Source: Flavobacteriales bacterium (lineage in GTDB: Bacteria; Bacteroidota; Bacteroidia; Flavobacteriales_F; PHOS-HE28). Taken from it: 15,266 bases of DNA. The first letter of the stretch is position 1. Each line of letters begins with the position of its first letter. The translations under genes were made by a program, and so were the position numbers. Location of the stretch: assembly GCA_025455765.1 (NCBI GenBank), contig JALOLX010000028.1:1-15266 (forward strand), given 5' to 3'. Below the pieces are notes generated by a model. It saw only the letters and a program-made list of their open reading frames with translations. It ran no database searches and was not told where the DNA came from. Of the stretch, positions 6,932-13,388 are shown one piece after another.

Positions 6932-6950
6932 GCGCTTTCGCAGTGCGCAG

Positions 6951-6958
6951 TACCTTCG
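6951..6958 (+). promoter_or_regulatory. Probable -7 promoter box for rpe
   Basis: TACCTTCG is one base off TAnnTTTG and identical to the box before accD. Only seven bases separate it from the rpe ATG, so transcription may begin at or very near the start codon. No clear -33 element is seen. Confidence 0.5.
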
Positions 6959-6965
6959 CCACACC

Positions 6966-7616
6966 ATGGCCCATCTGCTCGCACCCTCCCTGCTCTCCGC
7001 CGACTTCGCCAACCTGCAACAGGCCGTGGAGCTGATCGAGACCAGCGAGGCCGCGTGGCACCACCTCGACGTGATGGACGGGGTCTTCGTGCCCAACATC
7101 ACCTTCGGCATGCCTGTGATCAAGGCCTTGCGCAAGCACGCCCGCAAGCCCTTCGATGTACACCTGATGATCGTGCGTCCTGAGCAGTACATCACCGCCT
7201 TTCGCGATGCGGGTGCGGACCTGCTCAGTGTACATCTGGAAGCCAGCACTCACCTGCACCGCACGGTACAGGCCATCAAAGCTGCTGGCATGAAGGCCGG
7301 AGTGGCCATCAACCCCCATAGCCGGGTGGACCTGCTGGAGGATGTGCTGGCCGACCTGGACCTGGTGTGCATGATGAGCGTGAACCCCGGCTTCGGCGGT
7401 CAGCAGTTCATCGAACGCACTTACGCGCGCATTGCAGCGCTGAAGGAACTGCGCGCGAAATGTGGCTCGAAGGCCCTCATCGAGATCGATGGTGGCGTGA
7501 GCGCCGAGAACGCGGGCAAGTTGGTGGCCGCCGGTGCCGATGTGCTGGTGGCCGGCAATAGTGTCTTCGGTGCGGCTGATCCCCGCACGGCCATCCGCAC
7601 GTTGGTCGGCGCCTGA
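6966..7616 (+). CDS. rpe: Ribulose-phosphate 3-epimerase
   Basis: The 216-residue TIM-barrel enzyme interconverts ribulose 5-phosphate and xylulose 5-phosphate in the pentose phosphate pathway. All four family metal ligands are in place: His33 and Asp35 (HHLDVMDG), His66 (FDVHLM) and Asp175 (IEIDGG). The first catalytic Asp is thus Asp35 and the second Asp175. The phosphate-binding parts NPGFGGQ (140-146) and AGNSVFG are present, as is the N-terminal APSLLSADF. I chose ATG 6966 (MAHLLAPSLLSADF) because the family begins right there; the frame is open back to an ATG at 6930, but those 12 residues would cover the promoter-like box. It follows rpoD on the same strand, with an inverted repeat and a likely promoter between, so it is probably transcribed separately. 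Confidence 0.96.
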   Translation: MAHLLAPSLLSADFANLQQAVELIETSEAAWHHLDVMDGVFVPNITFGMPVIKALRKHARKPFDVHLMIVRPEQYITAFRDAGADLLSVHLEASTHLHRTVQAIKAAGMKAGVAINPHSRVDLLEDVLADLDLVCMMSVNPGFGGQQFIERTYARIAALKELRAKCGSKALIEIDGGVSAENAGKLVAAGADVLVAGNSVFGAADPRTAIRTLVGA

Positions 7617-7670
7617 TCGGTGCGCGCAAACGGTTGGTCGATCACAGGGTCCTTGTTCAGTGGTCCGTCC

Positions 7671-7678
7671 TACTTTCG
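7671..7678 (+). promoter_or_regulatory. Probable -7 promoter box for the M43 protease gene
   Basis: TACTTTCG is one base off TAnnTTTG and lies four bases before the ATG at 7683. If it works as a promoter, the transcript would be leaderless or start inside the first codons. A TTG at 7653-7655 is upstream, at a spacing of 15 bases that is shorter than I would expect. Confidence 0.45.
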
Positions 7679-7682
7679 CGGC

Positions 7683-9812
7683 ATGTTCCGTACCGCATCG
7701 CTCGCCTTCCTGCTCCTTGGGGTCCTTCACCTGCACGCCCAGGACCGGCATCGCGATTGTGCTGCACACACCTTCACCCAGCGCTACCTGCTTCAACAAG
7801 GCTTGAGCGGCAACGTGGCTGAACATCTGCCCCGTCCGGAAGCTGTGGAACGCGGCGGATCATTCACCATTCCTGTGGTGGTGCATGTGGTGTGGAACAC
7901 CAGCGCAGAGAACGTACCGGCATCGGCCATCAACGCCTTGATCGAGGAGTTGAACCAGGACTACACGCAGAGCAACACGGACCTGTCCTCCGTGCGCTCC
8001 ACCTTCCAGGGAGTGGTCGGCAATGTGGGCTTCCAGTTCTGCCTGGCGCAGGTGGATCCGCAGGGCAACCCCACCACCGGTATCGTACGCGTGCAGACCA
8101 CGGACCCCTGGTTCGACCCCGATACGCAGACCAATGCCATGAAGAGCGCTCCGCTGGGCAGTGCGGCGTGGAACCCCTCCCAATACCTCAACATCTGGAT
8201 CTGTGACATCACCAGCGATGCCCCGGGGCCGTTCATCACCGTGGGTTATGCCTACCTACCGGTGGGGGGCGTGGTGGGTTCCAGCATCGACGGTCTGGTC
8301 ATTGATGTGAACTACGGTCTGGACATCGGCGCACGGACGGCCACCCACGAGATCGGGCATTATTTCGGCCTTCAGCACACCTTCGATGATGGCGGTGGAT
8401 GCAACAATACCGACGGGTTCGCGGATACTCCCACCAGCGACAGCCCCACCTTCACGTGCAGCAATAGCAACCTCATGAAGTGCAACGTGCTCACGCAGTA
8501 CGAGAACTTCATGGACTACAGCAACTGCACGGCCATGTTCACGGACCAGCAGGCCACGTACATGCAAGGCATCCTAACCGGTGTGCGCTCCGGCCTTCTG
8601 AACAACAACGCCTGCACCACCACACCCACCGGATATTGCATTCCCACTTCCACCTTCGGCACCGGTGATGGCGACTTCATCAATGCTGTTGCGCTCGGCT
8701 CCATCAACAACCTCAACAGCGGTGGCACGGACGGTCCCAGCTACACGGACTACAGCGCCACCCAAGGCACCACCCTGTTCCGGGGATCGGGCTACACCAT
8801 CACCATCCAGTCCGGAGATTACACACCTGACCACTACGCAGCCTGGATCGACCTGGACCAGGACCAGGTGTTCGAGGTGAGCGAGAAGCTGGGCGAGTTC
8901 ACCAACACGGCAGCGGGTTCCTCCGGCAGCATCACCTTCACTGTGCCTGCCGGGGCCACGTTGGGCGACACACGACTGCGTGTACGCGGCGTGTACCATG
9001 GCAATGGCGAACCCAGCCCCACCGATCCATGCTTCAACTATGCCTACGGCGAGACGGAGGACTACCGCATCACGATCGCCAATGCGCCACAGGGCTACTG
9101 CATCCCCACATCCACCTTCGGTACGGGCGATGGAGACTTCATTGATGGCGTGCAGTTGGAGGACATCAGCAACCAGAACAGCGGTGGAACGGATGAGCCG
9201 ACCTACAGCGACCTGACCGCCGTTCACACCACGGCACTTGAACGGGGCGTGACCTATACCATCACCATCCGATCGGGAGACTATACGCCCGACCACTATG
9301 CGGCTTGGATCGACATGGACCAGGACCTCACCTTTGAGCTGAGTGAAAAGCTGGGTGAATTCACCAACACCGCAGCGGGGTCAACGGGTAGCTTCACCTT
9401 CACGGTGCCTGCGGCTGCCATGTTGGGCGGGACGGTGATGCGTGTGCGTGGTGTATACCACAATACCGGCGAGCCTTCGCCCACCGAACCCTGCTTCAAT
9501 TATGCCTACGGAGAGACCGAGGATTATGGCGTGTTCATTGAAGGTAGCACGGGGATCGAAGGCCTCGGCCGTGAGCCGTGGTCCATCTACCCCAATCCCG
9601 CCAGCGGAACCGCGTTCCTGATCAACGCTGAACAGCAGAACGTCGACCTACAGCTCATCGATCTGCGCGGGCGTGCGGTCCTGACCTTGCAGGCCCGGGA
9701 TGAACGGATCCCGATCCCATTGGATGGGCTTGCTTCCGGTCAGTATGTACTGCGCATCACGACCAAGGACAGCGTGGGCAACGTCCTGTTGGAGGTGATG
9801 GGCGTTCGCTAA
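7683..9812 (+). CDS. Secreted M43-type zinc metalloprotease with two GEVED domains and a T9SS sorting domain
   Basis: The 709-residue protein begins with a signal peptide (MFRTASLAFLLLGVLHLHAQ), so it crosses the inner membrane. A pappalysin-like M43 catalytic domain follows: the zinc site HEIGHYFGLQH spans residues 222-232 (ligands His222, His226, His232; catalytic Glu223), with the Met-turn NFMDYSN around Met277. Two GEVED domains follow (about 318-466 and 472-620), each starting CIPTSTFGTGDGDFI and ending near GETEDY. The last 75 residues are a type IX secretion C-terminal sorting domain, with YPNP at 636-639 and an ending like LDGLASGQYVLRI. The product is probably exported by T9SS and released or anchored at the surface. 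Its substrate is unknown. I chose ATG 7683 because it starts the signal peptide directly; the frame is open upstream to 7620, but that would bury the signal peptide. Confidence 0.92.
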   Translation: MFRTASLAFLLLGVLHLHAQDRHRDCAAHTFTQRYLLQQGLSGNVAEHLPRPEAVERGGSFTIPVVVHVVWNTSAENVPASAINALIEELNQDYTQSNTDLSSVRSTFQGVVGNVGFQFCLAQVDPQGNPTTGIVRVQTTDPWFDPDTQTNAMKSAPLGSAAWNPSQYLNIWICDITSDAPGPFITVGYAYLPVGGVVGSSIDGLVIDVNYGLDIGARTATHEIGHYFGLQHTFDDGGGCNNTDGFADTPTSDSPTFTCSNSNLMKCNVLTQYENFMDYSNCTAMFTDQQATYMQGILTGVRSGLLNNNACTTTPTGYCIPTSTFGTGDGDFINAVALGSINNLNSGGTDGPSYTDYSATQGTTLFRGSGYTITIQSGDYTPDHYAAWIDLDQDQVFEVSEKLGEFTNTAAGSSGSITFTVPAGATLGDTRLRVRGVYHGNGEPSPTDPCFNYAYGETEDYRITIANAPQGYCIPTSTFGTGDGDFIDGVQLEDISNQNSGGTDEPTYSDLTAVHTTALERGVTYTITIRSGDYTPDHYAAWIDMDQDLTFELSEKLGEFTNTAAGSTGSFTFTVPAAAMLGGTVMRVRGVYHNTGEPSPTEPCFNYAYGETEDYGVFIEGSTGIEGLGREPWSIYPNPASGTAFLINAEQQNVDLQLIDLRGRAVLTLQARDERIPIPLDGLASGQYVLRITTKDSVGNVLLEVMGVR
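8631..9545 (+). repeat. In-register 462-bp tandem duplication coding two GEVED domains
   Basis: The copy starting at 8631 and the one starting at 9093 are offset by exactly 462 bases (154 codons) at both ends; GETEDY falls at 9048 and 9510. No indel separates them. Over a 92-residue stretch from TITI to the end of the domain I count 17 differences. Each copy has two cysteines (CIPTS and DPCFNY), probably a disulfide. Confidence 0.85.
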
Positions 9813-9938
9813 AGAGCGGCGACCGGGAGCCTTCACGCTCAGTTCATCGAAGGTTGAACGGGGCTTGGCGAGATCGGCCGTTCCGGGAGGAACCGGGGCT
9901 TCCATGGGGCCGTACAGGGAGCCATAACGCTTCGCCCC

Positions 9939-10556
9939 ATGGTACGCTTGATACCCCCACTGCTCCCAGCCTTCTTCGCCTTGATCAGTATGGCAGCCTC
10001 GGCCCAGCGTTCAGGGCTGGGACTGAAGGCTGGCCTGGGCGCTGCCCACACACGCTCAGGAGCCATGAACGGACGCTACACCAGCGGCGCCACCGTGGGC
10101 CTTTATGCTCCCCTGCTCGCAGCGCCACGCTTCGAGCTCCAACCTGAAGTACTGCTCACCGCATTGGGTAGCGGCTATGCGGGAAGCGAAGGCGAACGAC
10201 TCATGGTCAGGAGCGTCTACGTGCAGGTGCCATTGATGGCCAAGGTCTACGTCGGCAGCACCCTCAACCTGCAGGGCGGTCTCCTGGCCGCCAAGCTCAT
10301 CAATGCCACGCAGTACACGGATAAGGGAGAGCAGGATGTGACAAGCGGACACCGACCGGACGAGATCGCCCTCCTGCTCGGCGCGGGACTCGATCTACCC
10401 AGCGGCCTCGACCTCACCTTCCGCTACCACAACGGACTTACGCCGGTGCTGGCCAACGACAATGTGCTCTTTCCCCGGAACCAAGCGTTGTTGATGAGCG
10501 TGGGTTATCGGATGCTCGCCTTCAAGGCTCCCAGCACACAACGGCGACGACGCTGA
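9939..10556 (+). CDS. PorT-like outer-membrane beta-barrel protein
   Basis: The 205-residue product has a signal peptide (cleavage likely after MAASAQ) and then a repeated pattern of short amphipathic strands of the kind in the Bacteroidota small outer-membrane barrel family (PorT/OMP_b-brl_2). Typical elements are GLGLKAGLG after the signal, FELQPEVLLTALG, VQVPLMAKVYVG, LQGGLLAAKL, LLLGAGLDLPSGLDL and the last strand LLMSVGYRM. It ends in a basic tail (QRRRR) rather than an aromatic residue, which is unusual for an outer-membrane barrel. The function is unknown. No strong promoter box is visible upstream; 126 bases separate it from the protease gene, and purK starts 24 bases after its stop with its own box. 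Confidence 0.75.
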   Translation: MVRLIPPLLPAFFALISMAASAQRSGLGLKAGLGAAHTRSGAMNGRYTSGATVGLYAPLLAAPRFELQPEVLLTALGSGYAGSEGERLMVRSVYVQVPLMAKVYVGSTLNLQGGLLAAKLINATQYTDKGEQDVTSGHRPDEIALLLGAGLDLPSGLDLTFRYHNGLTPVLANDNVLFPRNQALLMSVGYRMLAFKAPSTQRRRR

Positions 10557-10566
10557 GCGGTCGGCC

Positions 10567-10574
10567 TATCTTTG
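10567..10574 (+). promoter_or_regulatory. Bacteroidota -7 promoter box for purK
   Basis: TATCTTTG is a full TAnnTTTG match and the same octamer as before rpsO. It ends six bases before the purK ATG (10581), so the purK-purE-PPC transcript may be leaderless. No clear -33 element is seen. Confidence 0.6.
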
Positions 10575-10580
10575 GCCGCG

Positions 10581-11741
10581 ATGACCGATGCCCCTGTGAT
10601 CGCCCTGCTGGGCGGCGGCCAATTGGGCCGCATGTTCATTGAGAACGCCCTGCGCTACAACGCCCGGGTGCAGGTGCTCGATCCGGATGCCCAAGCCCCC
10701 TGCGCCGACCTGGCCGAACGCTTCGTACACGGCTCTTTCGCTGACCGCGACACTGTGCTCTCCTTCGCTGCGAACGCAGATGTGGTGGGCATCGAGATCG
10801 AACATGTGAGCGTGGAGGCCTTGGAAGAACTGGCCGCCCGTGGTAAGCGCGTGATCCCGGCGCCCGATGTGTTGCGGACCATCCAGGACAAGGGGCTGCA
10901 GAAGGACTTCTATACGGCACATGGCATTCCCACAGCACCCTACGTATTGCTGGCTGATGGAAGCGAAGCAGCACAACACCACACCTTGCTTCCCGGCTTC
11001 CTGAAGGCGCGGCGTGGTGGCTATGACGGCAAGGGCGTGATGGCGATCAACACCGCACAGGACGCGGCACAAGCCTTTGCAGGCCCCTGCGTACTGGAAC
11101 AGCGCATTGCAGTGGCGGCCGAGCTGGCGGTGCTGGTGGTCCGCAGCGACGATGGGCACACCCTCACCTACGATCCGGTAGAAATGGTGTTCGACCCACG
11201 GTTCAACCTGGTGGACCACCTGCGCGCCCCGGCCCGTGTGCCCACCACCGTTCAGCAGGAGGCGCGCCACCTGGCCCAGCGCGTGGCCGATGCCTTCGGC
11301 GCTCCGGGGCTGTATGCGGTGGAGCTCTTCCTCACCACTGACGGACGCGTGCTGGTGAACGAGACCGCGCCACGCGCCCACAACAGCGGACACCACACCA
11401 TTGAAGCCTGCCCCAGCTCCCAGTTCGACCAGCTGCTGCGGTTGTACCTGGGCCTGCCTGCAGGTTCGCCCCGGCTGATCGGACCGGCCGCCATGGTGAA
11501 CCTAGTGGGCGAAGGGGGAAATGGGTCGGCCGTGCTCGAAGGCGCCGCCGAAGTGCTCGGGCTGCCAGGCACCTTCATCCACCTGTACGGCAAGCACGAG
11601 ACCCGCACAGGCCGCAAGATGGGCCACATCACCATCCTCAGCGAACATGAAGCTGCACGCGATGCGGCCATCGAACGCGTACGCACCAGCTGTCGCGTGG
11701 TACCTGCGATCGTTCATCAGCGAACACCCACCAACCCTTAG
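10581..11741 (+). CDS. purK: N5-carboxyaminoimidazole ribonucleotide synthase
   Basis: The 386-residue ATP-grasp enzyme makes N5-CAIR from AIR, ATP and bicarbonate in purine synthesis. Visible marks are the N-terminal nucleotide-binding loop GGGQLGRM (11-18), PAPDVLRTIQDK, the ATP-grasp stretch KARRGGYDGKGV, CVLEQRIAVAAELAVLVVR, and the C-terminal block NETAPRAHNSGHHTIEAC followed by SSQFDQLLR, the signature of PurK. YGKHETRTGRKMGHIT closes the protein. I chose ATG 10581: MTDAPVIALLGGGQLG matches the usual distance from the start to the loop. A TTG start at 10572 is in frame but falls inside the promoter box. PurE follows 12 bases after the stop, and the products act in sequence. The E. coli order is the reverse, purE-purK. 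Confidence 0.96.
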   Translation: MTDAPVIALLGGGQLGRMFIENALRYNARVQVLDPDAQAPCADLAERFVHGSFADRDTVLSFAANADVVGIEIEHVSVEALEELAARGKRVIPAPDVLRTIQDKGLQKDFYTAHGIPTAPYVLLADGSEAAQHHTLLPGFLKARRGGYDGKGVMAINTAQDAAQAFAGPCVLEQRIAVAAELAVLVVRSDDGHTLTYDPVEMVFDPRFNLVDHLRAPARVPTTVQQEARHLAQRVADAFGAPGLYAVELFLTTDGRVLVNETAPRAHNSGHHTIEACPSSQFDQLLRLYLGLPAGSPRLIGPAAMVNLVGEGGNGSAVLEGAAEVLGLPGTFIHLYGKHETRTGRKMGHITILSEHEAARDAAIERVRTSCRVVPAIVHQRTPTNP

Positions 11742-11753
11742 CACCCCAACAGC

Positions 11754-12257
11754 ATGGTAGGCATCATCATGGGCAGCCGCAGCGACCTGGAGGTCATGCG
11801 CGAAGCCGTGGATACGATGAACGAATTCGGCGTGCCGCATGAACTCACCGTGGTGAGCGCGCACCGCACACCGGACCGCATGTTCGCCTACGCCAAAGGT
11901 GCAGCGGACCGCGGGCTGAAGGTGATCATCGCCGGGGCCGGTGGGGCGGCCCACTTACCCGGTATGGTGGCCTCGCTCACCACCCTGCCCGTGATCGGTG
12001 TTCCGATCAAGAGCCGGAACTCGATCGACGGCTGGGATTCGCTGCTCTCCATCGTGCAGATGCCTGCTGGTGTGCCTGTGGCCACCGTGGCGGTGAACGG
12101 CGCCCGCAATGCCGGATTGCTCGCCGTGCAGATCCTGGCCACCGCCGACCCGAAGTTGGCCGAACGCCTGCTGGCCTTCAAAGGTGAGCAGGAGGACAAA
12201 GTGCGTGATGGGATCGCCGCGCTTCAACAGCACTTCCCGAACGGGTTCGACCAATGA
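11754..12257 (+). CDS. purE: N5-carboxyaminoimidazole ribonucleotide mutase (PurE class I)
   Basis: The 167-residue protein converts N5-CAIR, made by PurK, to CAIR, the carboxylated imidazole of the purine pathway. It is a cytoplasmic oligomer (octamer in known class I enzymes). Recognisable parts are MGSRSDLEVM (6-15), the SAHRTP loop with His37, the glycine-rich AGAGGAAHLPGMVAS, and PVIGVPIKS with LLSIVQMPAGVPVATVAV. Presence of purK directly upstream agrees with the class I, N5-CAIR-using enzyme. It starts 12 bases after purK and ends in the ATGA overlap with the next gene. No Shine-Dalgarno sequence is seen before the ATG. Confidence 0.96.
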   Translation: MVGIIMGSRSDLEVMREAVDTMNEFGVPHELTVVSAHRTPDRMFAYAKGAADRGLKVIIAGAGGAAHLPGMVASLTTLPVIGVPIKSRNSIDGWDSLLSIVQMPAGVPVATVAVNGARNAGLLAVQILATADPKLAERLLAFKGEQEDKVRDGIAALQQHFPNGFDQ

Positions 12258-12679
12258 TATCGGCGAAAGGCCGGCCCTACCAGCTGCACGTACTGCGCCT
12301 GCTGCCTGGCGAGGACGTGCGCAGCGAACTGGAACGCTGGTGCAAGGAGAACGCGTTGGAGGCCGCCGCCATCATCAGTGCGGTGGGTAGTGTATCACGC
12401 GCTGAACTGCGCCTGGCCGGCCGCTCGGATGGCACTGTGCTGAGCGGCGACATGGAGGTGTGCGCCTTGAGCGGCACGTTGTCGCAGCATGGGATGCACC
12501 TGCACCTTGCCGTGGCCGATGCGGAAGGACGGATGCAGGGCGGGCACCTACTGGCGGGCTGTGTGGTGCGCACCACCTTGGAAGTGGTGGTGCAGGAGAT
12601 CGGTGGGTTGCGCTTCCTGCGTCGGACCGATGAACGCACAGGCTATGCCGAGCTGTTCCCCGAACCCATTGTGCCCTGA
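12254..12679 (+). CDS. PPC (DUF296) domain protein
   Basis: The 141-residue protein is a single PPC domain (also called DUF296), known as the plant AHL protein core and as a stand-alone protein in bacteria and archaea. The family's signature histidine region is complete: GMHLHLAV (His82, His84) and GGHLLAGCVV with His98, followed by TTLEVVV. The bacterial members have no settled biochemical function that I know of. No AT-hook is present, so I would not infer DNA binding. Its ATG overlaps the purE stop (ATGA), so its translation is probably coupled to purE. The N-terminus MISAKGRPYQLHVLRLLPGE fits the usual family start. Seven bases separate its stop from the converging transpeptidase gene, and I see no hairpin between them. 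Confidence 0.88.
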   Translation: MISAKGRPYQLHVLRLLPGEDVRSELERWCKENALEAAAIISAVGSVSRAELRLAGRSDGTVLSGDMEVCALSGTLSQHGMHLHLAVADAEGRMQGGHLLAGCVVRTTLEVVVQEIGGLRFLRRTDERTGYAELFPEPIVP

Positions 12680-12686
12680 TCACCGC

Positions 12687-13307
12687 TCAAGGCAGGATGT
12701 GCAACATGGTGGTGCCCGGACGGATGAAGGGATAGACCTCGTCAAGATCCGGATTGCGCAAGGCGATGCATCCGAAGGTCCAGTCCACACCCATCAGGAT
12801 CCAATGGTCCTTGCCTTCGGGCACGCCGTGGATGCCGATCTCACCGCCGATCTCGGCTTCCTGCGGTATGGATCCCTTCTTCTTGCGCTCCTTGAAGCGC
12901 CGCCAGCTCTCAGCGTTCGGATAATCCACCCACACGAAGGCATGCCACCGCTCGTGGCGCCGCTTGCTGCGGATGCCGAAGGTGCCTTCCGGTGTGCGGC
13001 GATCGCCCTGCATCTGCTTGTCGCCCATGGGCTGCTCACCCAGCACGCAGGGGTACGTACACAGCGTGTCCCGGCCGTGCACCACATGGAAGGCGCGTCT
13101 TTCCTTATACACCACGAAGTGGATGCGTTCAGGGTCCAGCTTGAGACTGTCCACCAGCTCGGCCAGCGGCGGTCGTTCGGCATGGGTGGTGCGTTGCACA
13201 GCCCGCACCAACCGCTGTGCCTGCGATGGCAGGTCGTGACAATTCGCATGCACGGTGAGCAGCACCAGGAGGATGCATGACCTTATCAGCAGGGTGAACG
13301 GATACAT
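12687..13307 (-). CDS. L,D-transpeptidase family (YkuD fold) protein
   Basis: The 206-residue product begins with a hydrophobic signal sequence (MYPFTLLIRSCILLVLLTVHANC), so it is exported to the periplasm. It then carries the YkuD catalytic fold: IGIHG with His160 and DWTFGCIAL with Cys180 as the expected nucleophile, and a preceding GDRRTPEGTFGI that is typical of the family. The C-terminus LDEVYPFIRPGTTMLHIL also matches. Such enzymes cross-link peptidoglycan stem peptides, attach proteins, or in some branches hydrolyse such links, so the exact reaction is not fixed. A Cys at residue 23 follows the signal, but VHANC is a poor lipobox. It lies 81 bases downstream of the TonB receptor gene on the same strand and may be co-transcribed with it. 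Confidence 0.9.
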   Translation of the reverse strand: MYPFTLLIRSCILLVLLTVHANCHDLPSQAQRLVRAVQRTTHAERPPLAELVDSLKLDPERIHFVVYKERRAFHVVHGRDTLCTYPCVLGEQPMGDKQMQGDRRTPEGTFGIRSKRRHERWHAFVWVDYPNAESWRRFKERKKKGSIPQEAEIGGEIGIHGVPEGKDHWILMGVDWTFGCIALRNPDLDEVYPFIRPGTTMLHILP

Positions 13308-13388
13308 GGTGCCGAGGGAATGCGGAGACGCTCGTTCCGTAACGTCCGTACTTCAACGGATGACGTGCACCCAGGCGTATGTGGAGGT

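Noticed and set aside
9878..9896. Hairpin CCGTTCC-GGGA-GGAACCGG between the protease and PorT-like genes
   Set aside because: Only five clean pairs before a bulge, with no T run and a GC-rich setting; such a stem is expected by chance.
13337..13366. Imperfect inverted repeat (ACGTCCGT with ACGGATGACGT) between the TonB receptor and transpeptidase genes
   Set aside because: Pairing needs a two-base bulge, no T run lies on the transcribed side, and no promoter box or operator is recognisable nearby.
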